Numbered from the stretch's first letter, positions 1 to 6,910 are shown. The stretch: DNA of 7,426 bases from Bacillota bacterium (GCA_023416855.1 JAEZGU010000209.1:1-7426); one strand, 5' to 3'. Notes: generated by a model from the sequence alone, not told the origin. Translations and numbers: made by a program.

Positions 1-79
1 CTATTGTATCATCTTCCAATCCTGACATTGAGCCACTTCTGTCTAAAATAAATACTAATTCTGTTTTATTTTGTTTCAT
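1..79 (-). CDS. VWA-domain protein, N-terminal fragment (runs off left edge)
   Basis: Only the first 26 codons are visible; the rest lies outside the window. The start ATG (79-77) has a strong ribosome binding site, GGAGGG at 91-86, with 6-nt spacing. The peptide opens with MKQNKTELVFILDRSGSM: a hydrophobic strand followed by D13-x-S15-x-S17, the first part of the metal-ion-dependent adhesion site (MIDAS) of von Willebrand factor A domains. There is no signal peptide, so a cytoplasmic protein is likely. In VWA proteins this site binds a divalent metal and usually mediates protein-protein contacts. The gene lies downstream of the macrodomain gene in the same orientation, separated by 99 bp and a terminator, so it is either transcribed separately or by read-through. 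Family assignment is firm; the specific role is unknown. Confidence 0.85.
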   Translation of the reverse strand, partial: MKQNKTELVFILDRSGSMSGLEDDTI

Positions 80-121
80 ATCATACCCTCCAATATTTGA
101 TAGTTAAAGGATATCATTTTT

Positions 122-151
122 ACAAAAATAAAAGGTCGCATGAAATGCGAC
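122..151 (-). terminator. Rho-independent terminator of the macrodomain gene
   Basis: Read on the minus strand, a perfect 7-bp stem GTCGCAT/ATGCGAC (151-145 and 141-135) closes a 3-nt loop. It is followed by a T-rich tail (CTTTTATTTTT). It begins 27 nt after the macrodomain stop codon and lies before the VWA gene, so it should reduce or block read-through into that gene. Confidence 0.85.
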
Positions 152-178
152 ATCTTATGATGGCTTATAATGGCATTT

Positions 179-1180
179 TCAGCAACCTAATAAATTTTCG
201 TCAAAGGCAAACAACGCCTCATTAATTTCAAATATATTATAAATACCTTCCACAATAAAATATTCAACTATTATATCAAACTTATTGCTGCGAGAAAGTG
301 CAAACCCGGCTCTGCTTAATAAATCTTTAGTTTCATCTATGTTTAATTCTAAAGATATAGCTAATGCAAGTGCTGTTATTTTGCTTGGTTTATAAAACTT
401 ATCAGACCTAATTTTAGAGAATAATTTTCTGTCTATATTTGCTTTTTTATATGTTTCCACATCTGTCATACCTTTTTCATCAATCAACCTCAAAAGCATT
501 TCAGAAAATGTTTCATCTAAATTGGATACCACATCATCCAAGCTTCGTTTGGATTTTGTTGAAGGTATGGTTGATTCCTTAATAAGTAAATCTTCAGATA
601 CATATTTTAATTCTTGTAAAAATCTTTCGCTTTTATTTTCGTATCTATCATCAACATAATTATCATCTATATATTTTTCAATTGATTTATACAGCTTTTC
701 ACTTATTTCTACTGCTTTTTTGTCATATACAATAAGATATACCATCAATTCATTATTTAGCAAAAAATCTTGTATGGCATTAACCGCAACTTTAAAAGCT
801 TGATCTTTAGGATATCCATATATACCGGAAGATATCAAAGGAAATGCAATGGATTCAATACCATTTTCTAAGGCTAAGTTTAATGATTTCAAATAGCAGC
901 TTTTTAACAGCTCTGCTTCCTTGTTGTTGCCACCATTCCATATAGGCCCTACTGTATGAATTATATGTTTAGCAGGAAGGTTGTACCCTTTAGTAATGAC
1001 AGCATCTCCTGTATTACACACTCCAATTTTGTCACATTCACTTTGCAAATCATCGACTCCTGCCGCATTGAAAATTGCACCACAAACTCCCCCACCCATT
1101 TTAAGCGCGGAGTTAGCTGCATTAACAATTGCATCAACATCCATTTTGGTTATATCATTTCTAATAATTTGTAATGGCAT
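179..1180 (-). CDS. Macrodomain protein with Xre-like C-terminal helix-turn-helix region
   Basis: Predicted 333-aa soluble protein. Residues about 1-165 form a macrodomain, a fold that binds ADP-ribose and in some members hydrolyses ADP-ribosyl or O-acetyl-ADP-ribose bonds. Visible motifs are NAAN (20-23), GGGVCGAIFNAAG (29-41), GDA (58-60) and the phosphate-loop segment ISSGIYGYPK (116-125). The aspartate usual in the MacroD-type GGGVDGAI motif is Cys33 here. After a charged linker (about 170-215), residues about 222-300 look like a helical DNA-binding module: YKKANIDRKLFSKIR, then a P-S-K-x-x-A-L-A-L-A helix and LNIDETKDLLSRAG, as in Xre-type domains. Single macrodomain proteins are usually 150-190 aa, so the tail is a real addition. 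The start has GGGAG at 1192-1188 with 7-nt spacing. Macrodomain call is firm; DNA binding by the tail is inferred, and the substrate is unknown. Confidence 0.92.
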   Translation of the reverse strand: MPLQIIRNDITKMDVDAIVNAANSALKMGGGVCGAIFNAAGVDDLQSECDKIGVCNTGDAVITKGYNLPAKHIIHTVGPIWNGGNNKEAELLKSCYLKSLNLALENGIESIAFPLISSGIYGYPKDQAFKVAVNAIQDFLLNNELMVYLIVYDKKAVEISEKLYKSIEKYIDDNYVDDRYENKSERFLQELKYVSEDLLIKESTIPSTKSKRSLDDVVSNLDETFSEMLLRLIDEKGMTDVETYKKANIDRKLFSKIRSDKFYKPSKITALALAISLELNIDETKDLLSRAGFALSRSNKFDIIVEYFIVEGIYNIFEINEALFAFDENLLGC

Positions 1181-1222
1181 ATGAATTCTCCCAACCTAAA
1201 ATATTAATATAATTTTTTTATT

Positions 1223-1252
1223 ATTTTACCATATTTAAGGATATAGTTACAA
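1223..1252 (-). promoter_or_regulatory. Candidate promoter of the macrodomain gene
   Basis: On the minus strand, TTGTAA (-35, plus positions 1252-1247) is separated by 18 bp from TAAAAT (-10, 1228-1223). The TGG just before the -10 makes it an extended -10 element. It would start transcription about 35-40 nt upstream of the macrodomain ATG. It lies in the same intergenic region as the divergent promoter for the gene at 1326. Motif reading only. Confidence 0.5.
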
Positions 1253-1293
1253 CATTAATACAAATGAAAAAGTTTAAATCATATGTATATGGT

Positions 1294-1299
1294 TATAAT
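1294..1299 (+). promoter_or_regulatory. Candidate -10 element for the secreted-protein gene
   Basis: A perfect TATAAT is followed by an A-run and the ribosome binding site GAGG (1316-1319), implying a short leader of about 20 nt. The -35 region at 16-18 bp spacing (around 1270-1277) is weak. A small inverted repeat, CATAT-GT-ATATG (1280-1291), lies immediately upstream of the -10 and could be an operator, but it is AT-rich enough to be chance. Confidence 0.5.
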
Positions 1300-1325
1300 A
1301 AAAAAAAATATATTTGAGGTTAAAA

Positions 1326-2015
1326 ATGAAATTTAAGTTAATAGCTTTTGTAACAATAATGTTGTCTTTAACTGCTTATAACATATACGGGGGAATAATT
1401 GATAGAGAGGAAATAAAAATCTCAAATGCAATAGACGAAACATTTAATACAATAAAAGGTGAGCTGAGCCATAGGGATTTAGACATAATTATTAGAGATA
1501 ATCTAAATTATACAATCAATGGTATAGATATTAGCAACGGTTCTGCTACTGCGGATATTGAATTAACAGGGGTTGATTTGGCACAAACTTTTTATGAATT
1601 AGACATGTACCACGCTTTTTATAGAGAGCTTTCGCTACATAACAGAGAATTATTTACTGAACAAATAATGGATGTATATCAAGTATACCAATATATCTTG
1701 TATAAAAATATTGGCAACACTCAAACAGACAATGTTAAACTACAATTAAGCAAATCAAACGGTGATTGGAATGTAAACAATATAGTTGATATATATCGTG
1801 CATTAGAAGATTCTTCTGTAAGCTTAAATGAAATATCAAGTAAGGCATATGATAATTTAGAATCAGCAAGAAAAATGATGAATGAAAGTTATTTGCAGGA
1901 ACAGCCTGAAGACAAAACATTTGAAGATTATTGGGTTGATTATTTATTTAATTTCATCACTAATGGCGGTTATGTAACTGAGTTTCCATACGAGGAACAA
2001 AAATTTGGAAATTAA
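1326..2015 (+). CDS. Putative secreted protein, possibly NTF2-like fold, function unknown
   Basis: I prefer the ATG at 1326 (229 aa) over the in-frame TTG at 1314, because GAGG at 1316-1319 gives a good ribosome binding site 6 nt before this ATG and would lie inside the longer version. The protein begins MKFK followed by a hydrophobic stretch (about residues 5-20), a signal peptide or N-terminal anchor. There is no lipobox cysteine, so it is not an obvious lipoprotein. The mature part is rich in acidic residues. The strand pair around INGIDISNGSATADIELTG, followed by a helical segment and KLQLSKSNGDWNVNN, resembles the "variable strand, then dG.WkV" pattern of small NTF2-like extracytoplasmic domains (DUF4878 type); that is a pattern-level inference. 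It is the only plus-strand gene, divergent from the macrodomain gene and convergent with the exporter gene. I do not recognise a specific family. Confidence 0.8.
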   Translation: MKFKLIAFVTIMLSLTAYNIYGGIIDREEIKISNAIDETFNTIKGELSHRDLDIIIRDNLNYTINGIDISNGSATADIELTGVDLAQTFYELDMYHAFYRELSLHNRELFTEQIMDVYQVYQYILYKNIGNTQTDNVKLQLSKSNGDWNVNNIVDIYRALEDSSVSLNEISSKAYDNLESARKMMNESYLQEQPEDKTFEDYWVDYLFNFITNGGYVTEFPYEEQKFGN

Positions 2016-2016
2016 C

Positions 2017-2053
2017 AAAAAGGGATATGAATAAAAATTCCATATCCCTTTTT
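2017..2053. terminator. Bidirectional terminator between convergent genes
   Basis: AAAAAGGGATATG (2017-2029) pairs with CATATCCCTTTTT (2041-2053), leaving an 11-nt loop. The 8-bp GGGATATG/CATATCCC core is flanked by A-runs and T-runs on both sides, so it can act on either strand. It begins just after the stop of the secreted-protein gene and sits 4 bp beyond the stop of the exporter gene. Confidence 0.9.
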
Positions 2054-2056
2054 TAT

Positions 2057-2956
2057 CTATAATATTAATAAAATTGATATACCTATTACGGTTATAATTG
2101 CGCCTACTATCTCCTTTGGAGAGACTTTCTCTTTAAATACGTATATTGAAAGAGGAATAATCAGTATTGGATTTATTGAAGTTATAGTTGATGATACACC
2201 TGTGGTTGTATGTTGAACAGCTAACAAGCTGAAGGTTACTCCTAAAACAGGACCAAACAAAGAACCAAAAAACATATATTTAAATGCTTCTTTGTTTTTA
2301 ATATCTACCTTTAACTTGTCCCATCTATTCAGAAATAAAAATACCACTGTAAAACCTATCATACCTGCTATTATACGCACCTGAGTTGCTGCAAAAGGAT
2401 TATAATCTCCCATACCTATCTTGCTTAATACCAATCCTAAGGATTGACCAAGTGCACCGATAAACGCGTAAGATATGCCCTTAATCGAACGTGTAAATTT
2501 AAAACTTTTGCCTTCGGGATTTCTAACTAACACCACTACACATATACCGAATATTGTTACAACCATTCCTAAAAAGTCGGTAAGTGTTATTATTTCTCTC
2601 ATGGTAATAAATCCCAACAAGGCTGTTATCGGAGGCACTAATGCCATAATCAGCATTGCTATCCTTGAACCCACCTCTAAAAAAGATTGGAACAAGAACA
2701 AATCACCTATAACAAATCCCACAAGACCTGATATACTCAACCATGTCCATGTATGCAATGTAGCATCTAAGGGTAAAATCATTCCCCTTGTAAATGTTGT
2801 AATTATACTTACTAAAACAAAACCGATTATTAATCTAATATAGTTTACTGATAAAGAACCTATCTTTTTGCCTGCTAATTCAAAAGTTATTGCAGTAACA
2901 GCCCAGCAAATTGCTGTTACAAGTGAGTATATTTCTCCTAAGTGAGATTGAACCAT
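2057..2956 (-). CDS. EamA/DMT-family transporter
   Basis: Predicted 299-aa polytopic inner-membrane protein with about ten hydrophobic segments arranged as two EamA repeats, roughly residues 8-145 and 157-299; that is the usual size and layout of drug/metabolite transporter (DMT) exporters. Typical features are the small-residue-rich helix LVPPITALLGFITMREIIT (about 106-124) in the first repeat and the equivalent SINPILIIPLSIYVFKEKV (260-278) in the second, each ending in the conserved glutamate (E121 and E275). The family moves amino acids, nucleosides or other small metabolites by secondary transport; the substrate cannot be read from sequence. The start is supported by GGAGG (2969-2965) 8 nt upstream. 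It is the last gene of the cluster headed by the c-di-GMP regulator, 54 bp after the PPC gene with no terminator between them. Confidence 0.92.
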   Translation of the reverse strand: MVQSHLGEIYSLVTAICWAVTAITFELAGKKIGSLSVNYIRLIIGFVLVSIITTFTRGMILPLDATLHTWTWLSISGLVGFVIGDLFLFQSFLEVGSRIAMLIMALVPPITALLGFITMREIITLTDFLGMVVTIFGICVVVLVRNPEGKSFKFTRSIKGISYAFIGALGQSLGLVLSKIGMGDYNPFAATQVRIIAGMIGFTVVFLFLNRWDKLKVDIKNKEAFKYMFFGSLFGPVLGVTFSLLAVQHTTTGVSSTITSINPILIIPLSIYVFKEKVSPKEIVGAIITVIGISILLIL

Positions 2957-3010
2957 CTAAGTTGCCTCCAAGCAAATTTAATTTAATATAAGAAATTATT
3001 TATAATGCTT

Positions 3011-3433
3011 TTAATCAAATTTAATTAAGTTAAGACCTGATAGTTCATCAAATTTTCTATCAACAGTCCCCTCTACAATATGTATAAACATTTCACATGT
3101 AGCGCTTACTATAGCTTTGTTCAAGTGACCACCATACACACCATATTCAATATCTGATACGCTCATGTGTAAGTGACTGTATAGTTTGCCATCCATTTTA
3201 GTAATGCTCCCTGTAAGTGACACTATTTCATAATCACCCTTAAAATCTTTAGAATAATATTTCTTTTGGGATGTATCAAACAACCCAATAGTAAATTCAC
3301 CAACTGCGCCAAGAGCATTTATGTTTGCTAATTCAACATGTTCTTTATCACAAATTTCTATTAGTTTTTCAATTATTTCTTCGCCAAAATCTATTCTTGC
3401 TACGATAGTATTTTTAAATCTCCTATAATCCAT
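3011..3433 (-). CDS. PPC (DUF296/PCC) domain protein
   Basis: A 140-aa protein consisting of a single PPC domain, also called DUF296. The diagnostic segment is residues 86-104: H87-x-H89 followed by GGHL with H103. These three histidines form the presumed metal site of bacterial stand-alone members. The N-terminal region has the family's strand-helix pattern (GEEIIEKLIEICDKEHVELANINALGAVGEFTIGLFD is at 17-53), including the A-x-I-x-x-x-G-A-V-x-x segment. In plants the domain is joined to AT-hooks and binds DNA; there is no AT-hook here, so the usual database label "DNA-binding protein" is not supported by the sequence itself. Known bacterial structures are trimers; the biochemical role is unsettled. 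AGGAG (3442-3438) precedes the ATG. It lies 31 bp after the c-di-GMP regulator and probably shares its transcript. Confidence 0.9.
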   Translation of the reverse strand: MDYRRFKNTIVARIDFGEEIIEKLIEICDKEHVELANINALGAVGEFTIGLFDTSQKKYYSKDFKGDYEIVSLTGSITKMDGKLYSHLHMSVSDIEYGVYGGHLNKAIVSATCEMFIHIVEGTVDRKFDELSGLNLIKFD

Positions 3434-3464
3434 GACTCTCCTCTATATAATTATCTCACTAAAA

Positions 3465-5942
3465 TTATTGTTTCCTGAGCAATTCTATTGCTTCTATTTC
3501 ATCAAGCGGTTCACTAATTAAATATCCCTGCAGTTTATCGCATCCGTGATGTTCCATATACTGTCTTTGTTTTTCGTGTTCTATACCTTCAGCTATAACA
3601 CAATGACCTAACTTGTGTGCCATTGAGATAATATCCGCAGTTATAGATTCCTCGTTATTTAAAACCAATATTTTATCGCTAAAATATTTATCAATTTTAA
3701 GTATATCTACATTCAACTCACGTTCTCTTGCCAATGAAGAATATCCGGTACCAAAATCATCTATGGCGATTTTTAGCCCAAATTCTCTTAGTTTGCTTAG
3801 AATCTTGTTTATCTCCTTATAATCAGAAGAAAACATAGATTCTGTAATCTCAAGTGTAATATTTTCAGGATTCACTTTATAAATATTTATTAAATCAAAA
3901 ATATTATGTATAAAATCATCTCTTATGAGCTGGACTACGGATATGTTAATCGATACGTTAATAGAATCATATCCGCTCTCTTGTAATTTATTTAAAAAGT
4001 CAAAGGCTTTTACTATAATTTTCTTGCCTAAAGCTATGATTAGTTTTGTTTTTTCAGCTATAGGTATAAACTCAGCAGGTGTGATTACTCCTAATGTGTC
4101 GCTGTTTATTCTGGCTAAAGCTTCAAAGCCTGATATTTTATCTGACTTAATATCATATATTGGCTGAAATTTGAGATGTAATTTATCATTATTGTTAGCC
4201 ACAATATGAGCAAGCTCACATTTTATATCTTCCTCACGTATTAACTCCGCTTCCATTTCATTATTAAAAAAACAATAACCAAATGATCTATATTTAGTAT
4301 TTAGTGCCTTTTCAGATGCTATCATGAAATTTTTTAATAGTTTCTCTATATTGAGCTTATTAGTTTCATCTATTTCTACAATCCCTATTCCTCCAACTAT
4401 TCTTTCTGCATCAAGAACTGATTCTAAAGTGTTAATCACTTTCTTGCAGAATGATAACAACTCATTTTTGTCTTCATAGTCTTTTATATAATAAGCAAAC
4501 CTATTTTCGTATGTAGTAAACAATTGACGAGTATCACTACAATGTACTTTAAGAGACTCTGCCACCTTTTTAATCAATTCTTGAGTATAATGGAAACCAT
4601 AAGTCATACTTAAAGAATGAATCGCAGTTAGATTTATACTCATAACTGCTCTTTTTTTAATGTTATGGTTGCGCGCATCAGCAATCAATTGATTCTCTAA
4701 ATATATACGATTATGCAACCCGGTCAATAAGTCATGCTCACTATTGTATCTAAGGTTGTTTTCAAACTCTTTTCTATCAGAAATATCAAGGATAATCCCC
4801 TCAAGTGCCTCTACTTCACCTTGTTCATTGTAAATTCCTTGACCCATCTCAAGAACCCATTTTCGTTCTCCCTGAGCAGTAGTGATTTCATATTCATATT
4901 TAAATGGTAATTTTTTTGCTAATATTTTTTCCCATTCGTTCCACAAAGATTCACGATATTCCGGAGTGATTAAATCATTAAAAGTTATATCTCTGTTATT
5001 TATAAGGTTTTCAGGCATATATCCTGTTAAGTTAAAGCAACCGTCAGAAACATACTGCATCGTCCATTCTCTGTCATAATGGCATCTATATGCTAAACCT
5101 GGAAGATGAGACAGAAGTACTGATTTACTTCGTTCACTTTCCTGTAAGATTTTTTCTATCTCTTTTCGTTTGGATATATCCTGTATAAAACATATATGGT
5201 TAAATTTATACTCATTTGCTAAATCAAGCTTTGCTACAACTATGTGTGCCCATAGAGTAGAACCATCTGGTTTTAGATATCGTTTATCCATAGAATAACT
5301 ATTAATCTCACCAGCTTGTAGCCTTTGGAATTGCTTTAAATCTTCGCCTACATCATCAGGGTGTGATATTTTCTCCCAACCAAGCTCAATTAGTTCCTTT
5401 TTTGTTCTACCCAAAATTTTCTCAAACATAGGGTTTACTGTATACAAATCTTCTTCATGTACTTCAGAAGGCTCACGGTTGTGTGAAATAGTTATGCCCA
5501 TTGGAGCCTGTTGAAAAATTGTATCAAAGGTTAAACCTTGATCATAGAGCTTTTGCTCATACAAATGCTGTATATGAAGCAACTCCAAATGTATGTCTAT
5601 TTTTGCTTTTAAGGAATCCATATTGATTGGCTTTCTAATATAATCAACTGCTCCCAATTTCAACCCTTTAATTTCTTTATCCTGTTCATCTTGATTTGTT
5701 AATATAATAATACGTAAATCTTTACTTCTATTGCTACGTTTTAAAGAGTTTAGGATTTGGAAACCATCCATATTAGGCATATTAATATCCAGTATTACCA
5801 TGTCTATATCTTTATGCTCGTCAATTATTTGCATGGTCTCTTTACCGTCACACGCAGTAAGTACATTGTATTCGCTTAGCTTATTTTTAATAATCGAGCG
5901 ATCCATTGCAGAATCATCGACAATCAATATTTTCGCAGACAT
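3465..5942 (-). CDS. Response regulator with REC-PAS-PAS-degenerate GGDEF-EAL domains (c-di-GMP phosphodiesterase)
   Basis: An 825-aa cytoplasmic signalling protein without transmembrane segments. REC receiver (about 1-122): acidic D9/D10, phosphoacceptor D52, T82 and K104 are all present. Two PAS/PAC sensor modules follow, about 137-262 (ending DISKRK) and 270-395 (ending DISDRK). The GGDEF-like domain (about 398-560) starts with HDLLTGLHNR, but the signature is YENRF (478-482), and the metal-binding DxD region reads INLTAI, so cyclase activity is unlikely. The EAL domain (about 572-825) looks complete: E607-A-L, N666, E698, D728-D729 in DDFGTGYSSL, K749, E785 and Q805-G. It should hydrolyse c-di-GMP to pGpG, controlled by phosphorylation of REC and by the PAS ligands. 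No histidine kinase is present, so the regulator is an orphan here. Start: AGGAGG (5952-5947) 4 nt upstream. It heads a likely three-gene operon. Confidence 0.95.
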   Translation of the reverse strand: MSAKILIVDDSAMDRSIIKNKLSEYNVLTACDGKETMQIIDEHKDIDMVILDINMPNMDGFQILNSLKRSNRSKDLRIIILTNQDEQDKEIKGLKLGAVDYIRKPINMDSLKAKIDIHLELLHIQHLYEQKLYDQGLTFDTIFQQAPMGITISHNREPSEVHEEDLYTVNPMFEKILGRTKKELIELGWEKISHPDDVGEDLKQFQRLQAGEINSYSMDKRYLKPDGSTLWAHIVVAKLDLANEYKFNHICFIQDISKRKEIEKILQESERSKSVLLSHLPGLAYRCHYDREWTMQYVSDGCFNLTGYMPENLINNRDITFNDLITPEYRESLWNEWEKILAKKLPFKYEYEITTAQGERKWVLEMGQGIYNEQGEVEALEGIILDISDRKEFENNLRYNSEHDLLTGLHNRIYLENQLIADARNHNIKKRAVMSINLTAIHSLSMTYGFHYTQELIKKVAESLKVHCSDTRQLFTTYENRFAYYIKDYEDKNELLSFCKKVINTLESVLDAERIVGGIGIVEIDETNKLNIEKLLKNFMIASEKALNTKYRSFGYCFFNNEMEAELIREEDIKCELAHIVANNNDKLHLKFQPIYDIKSDKISGFEALARINSDTLGVITPAEFIPIAEKTKLIIALGKKIIVKAFDFLNKLQESGYDSINVSINISVVQLIRDDFIHNIFDLINIYKVNPENITLEITESMFSSDYKEINKILSKLREFGLKIAIDDFGTGYSSLARERELNVDILKIDKYFSDKILVLNNEESITADIISMAHKLGHCVIAEGIEHEKQRQYMEHHGCDKLQGYLISEPLDEIEAIELLRKQ

Positions 5943-5985
5943 ATATCCTCCTAAAAGTCCATTGTTTAAAATGTAATTTATATAT

Positions 5986-6030
5986 CAGAAGTTCTGCCAT
6001 TCCACCAAGAAGCTTCAACATAATTATGTT
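5986..6030. promoter_or_regulatory. Cluster of small palindromes in the leader of the c-di-GMP regulator gene
   Basis: Three dyads lie close together: a perfect 14-bp palindrome AACATAATTATGTT (6017-6030), an abutting 8-bp palindrome GAAGCTTC (6009-6016), and CAGAA-G-TTCTG (5986-5996). The AGAAG-TTC half-pattern recurs 21 bp apart (5987 and 6008), about two helical turns. They lie downstream of the candidate promoter, so they could be a repressor site or short RNA hairpins. This is symmetry read by eye in AT-rich DNA; function is a guess. Confidence 0.3.
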
Positions 6031-6069
6031 TGTAACAATTCATGTATTTCACTTAATATAACCTCTATC

Positions 6070-6078
6070 ATTATATCA
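6070..6078 (-). promoter_or_regulatory. Extended -10 promoter for the REC-PAS-EAL operon
   Basis: On the minus strand TGATATAAT gives a perfect TATAAT (6075-6070) preceded by TG at the extended -10 position. The -35 region is poor (TATTAT at 17-bp spacing). The predicted start near 6063 leaves an untranslated leader of about 120 nt. A weaker alternative closer to the gene is TTGGTG, 18 bp, then TATATA (around 5975-6005). Confidence 0.5.
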
Positions 6079-6103
6079 CATATTTTTACAAAATAATACA
6101 AAA

Positions 6104-6134
6104 AAATGCTATAACGTATAAGATTATAGCATTT
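6104..6134 (-). terminator. Rho-independent terminator of the PrsW gene
   Basis: Perfect 11-bp stem AAATGCTATAA (6104-6114) with TTATAGCATTT (6124-6134) and a 9-nt loop. On the minus strand it is followed by a run of T residues, giving seven Ts in total with the stem end. It begins 21 nt after the PrsW stop codon and separates that unit from the c-di-GMP regulator operon downstream. Confidence 0.88.
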
Positions 6135-6155
6135 AATTATATAACATATTTTTAG

Positions 6156-6863
6156 TTATGATAATTCATCATCGTCAACATTTACAAAGTTCTTTGACTC
6201 CATATAGTATATGTTTAATTTCTTTAAATTTGTTATCCACATATATATTACAAATGGAATAAAAAACAACATCAAAACTTCTAAATTTGACATTAAAATA
6301 AAATCAAATATGCCATGAAGTATAACCGGCACCGATAAAGATCTTTTTATAAAATAACGCTGTTGTTCCTGTGTTGTAGAAAACTTTGCAAGAGATAAAT
6401 AATATCCCATTGTTACAGCAAAAAGCATATGAGCAGGAACAGATAAAATTGCTCTGTAAAATCCTATGGATTCAACATCTGAAAATCTAAACACAACATA
6501 CATTATGTTTTCAATGGTTGCAAACCCAAGAGCAGACATAACACAGTACACAATACCGTCAAGCTTTTCATTGTAAACGGGACTGAAATACACATGCCTT
6601 AACACAACACGTCTTTTCATAAATTCCTCAGAAAACCCCGCTACAATAAAAGCAGTATAAAAAGCTCCTAACAGTCCACCAAATATATTGAAGCTCAACA
6701 AAAATTTCTCAATTATAACCGTTGGTATAACATAAATCATACCCATGAAAAAAACCTTTAGTAACATCCCTATAGGTTCCCTATCATGTCTGTCAAACAA
6801 ATAAAACATTAGCCCCAGAGCGATACCTGGTGTAATTGCAGTAATCAATAAATTTAATTTCAT
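6156..6863 (-). CDS. PrsW-family intramembrane metalloprotease
   Basis: A 235-aa polytopic membrane protein of the PrsW family (Bacillus subtilis PrsW is of similar size). Family landmarks appear in order: an N-terminal PGIALGLMFYLFDRHDREP segment (12-30), SEEFMKR (78-84) with the paired glutamates E79/E80, LDGIVYCVMSALGFATIEN (101-119) with D102 and E118-N119, the P143-A-H145 helix, and LHGIFDF (182-188) with H183 and D187. The glutamates and histidines are the presumed metal site in the membrane. In B. subtilis PrsW makes the first cut in the anti-sigma factor RsiW, releasing SigW; no sigma or anti-sigma gene is in this window, so the substrate here is unknown. I chose the ATG at 6863 because AAGGTGG (6873-6867) precedes it and the protein then begins at the family's usual point; an in-frame ATG at 6905 lacks a ribosome binding site. 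The C-terminus is acidic (DDDELS). Confidence 0.9.
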   Translation of the reverse strand: MKLNLLITAITPGIALGLMFYLFDRHDREPIGMLLKVFFMGMIYVIPTVIIEKFLLSFNIFGGLLGAFYTAFIVAGFSEEFMKRRVVLRHVYFSPVYNEKLDGIVYCVMSALGFATIENIMYVVFRFSDVESIGFYRAILSVPAHMLFAVTMGYYLSLAKFSTTQEQQRYFIKRSLSVPVILHGIFDFILMSNLEVLMLFFIPFVIYMWITNLKKLNIYYMESKNFVNVDDDELS

Positions 6864-6910
6864 AGTCCACCTTTTATGTGTATTAAAATTTAATATAACC
6901 ACCATTCCAT

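Noticed and set aside
97..125. Possible promoter for the VWA gene (TTGTAA, 17 bp, TATCAA on the minus strand)
   Set aside because: Weak -10 match, and the predicted start would fall inside the ribosome binding site; the -35 also overlaps the terminator tail.
1314..1325. TTG start for the secreted protein (four extra residues)
   Set aside because: The ribosome binding site GAGG at 1316-1319 lies inside this extension and is well placed for the ATG at 1326.
2475..2843. Plus-strand open frame of 122 codons
   Set aside because: It is antisense to the EamA transporter gene, whose membrane-protein sequence is unmistakable. The other plus-strand frames inside the macrodomain, EamA and regulator genes were dropped for the same reason.
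2973..3026. 11-bp direct repeat CAAATTTAATT (2973-2983 and 3016-3026)
   Set aside because: Only two short AT-rich copies, one partly in coding sequence; chance is enough to explain it.
5943..6063. c-di-GMP riboswitch in the regulator leader
   Set aside because: Tempting given the gene, but I cannot find the conserved GEMM-type core segments; only small palindromes are visible.
6864..6905. Upstream ATG for the PrsW gene (14 extra residues)
   Set aside because: The extension is polar, has no ribosome binding site, and family members begin at about the internal Met; AAGGTGG precedes the ATG at 6863.
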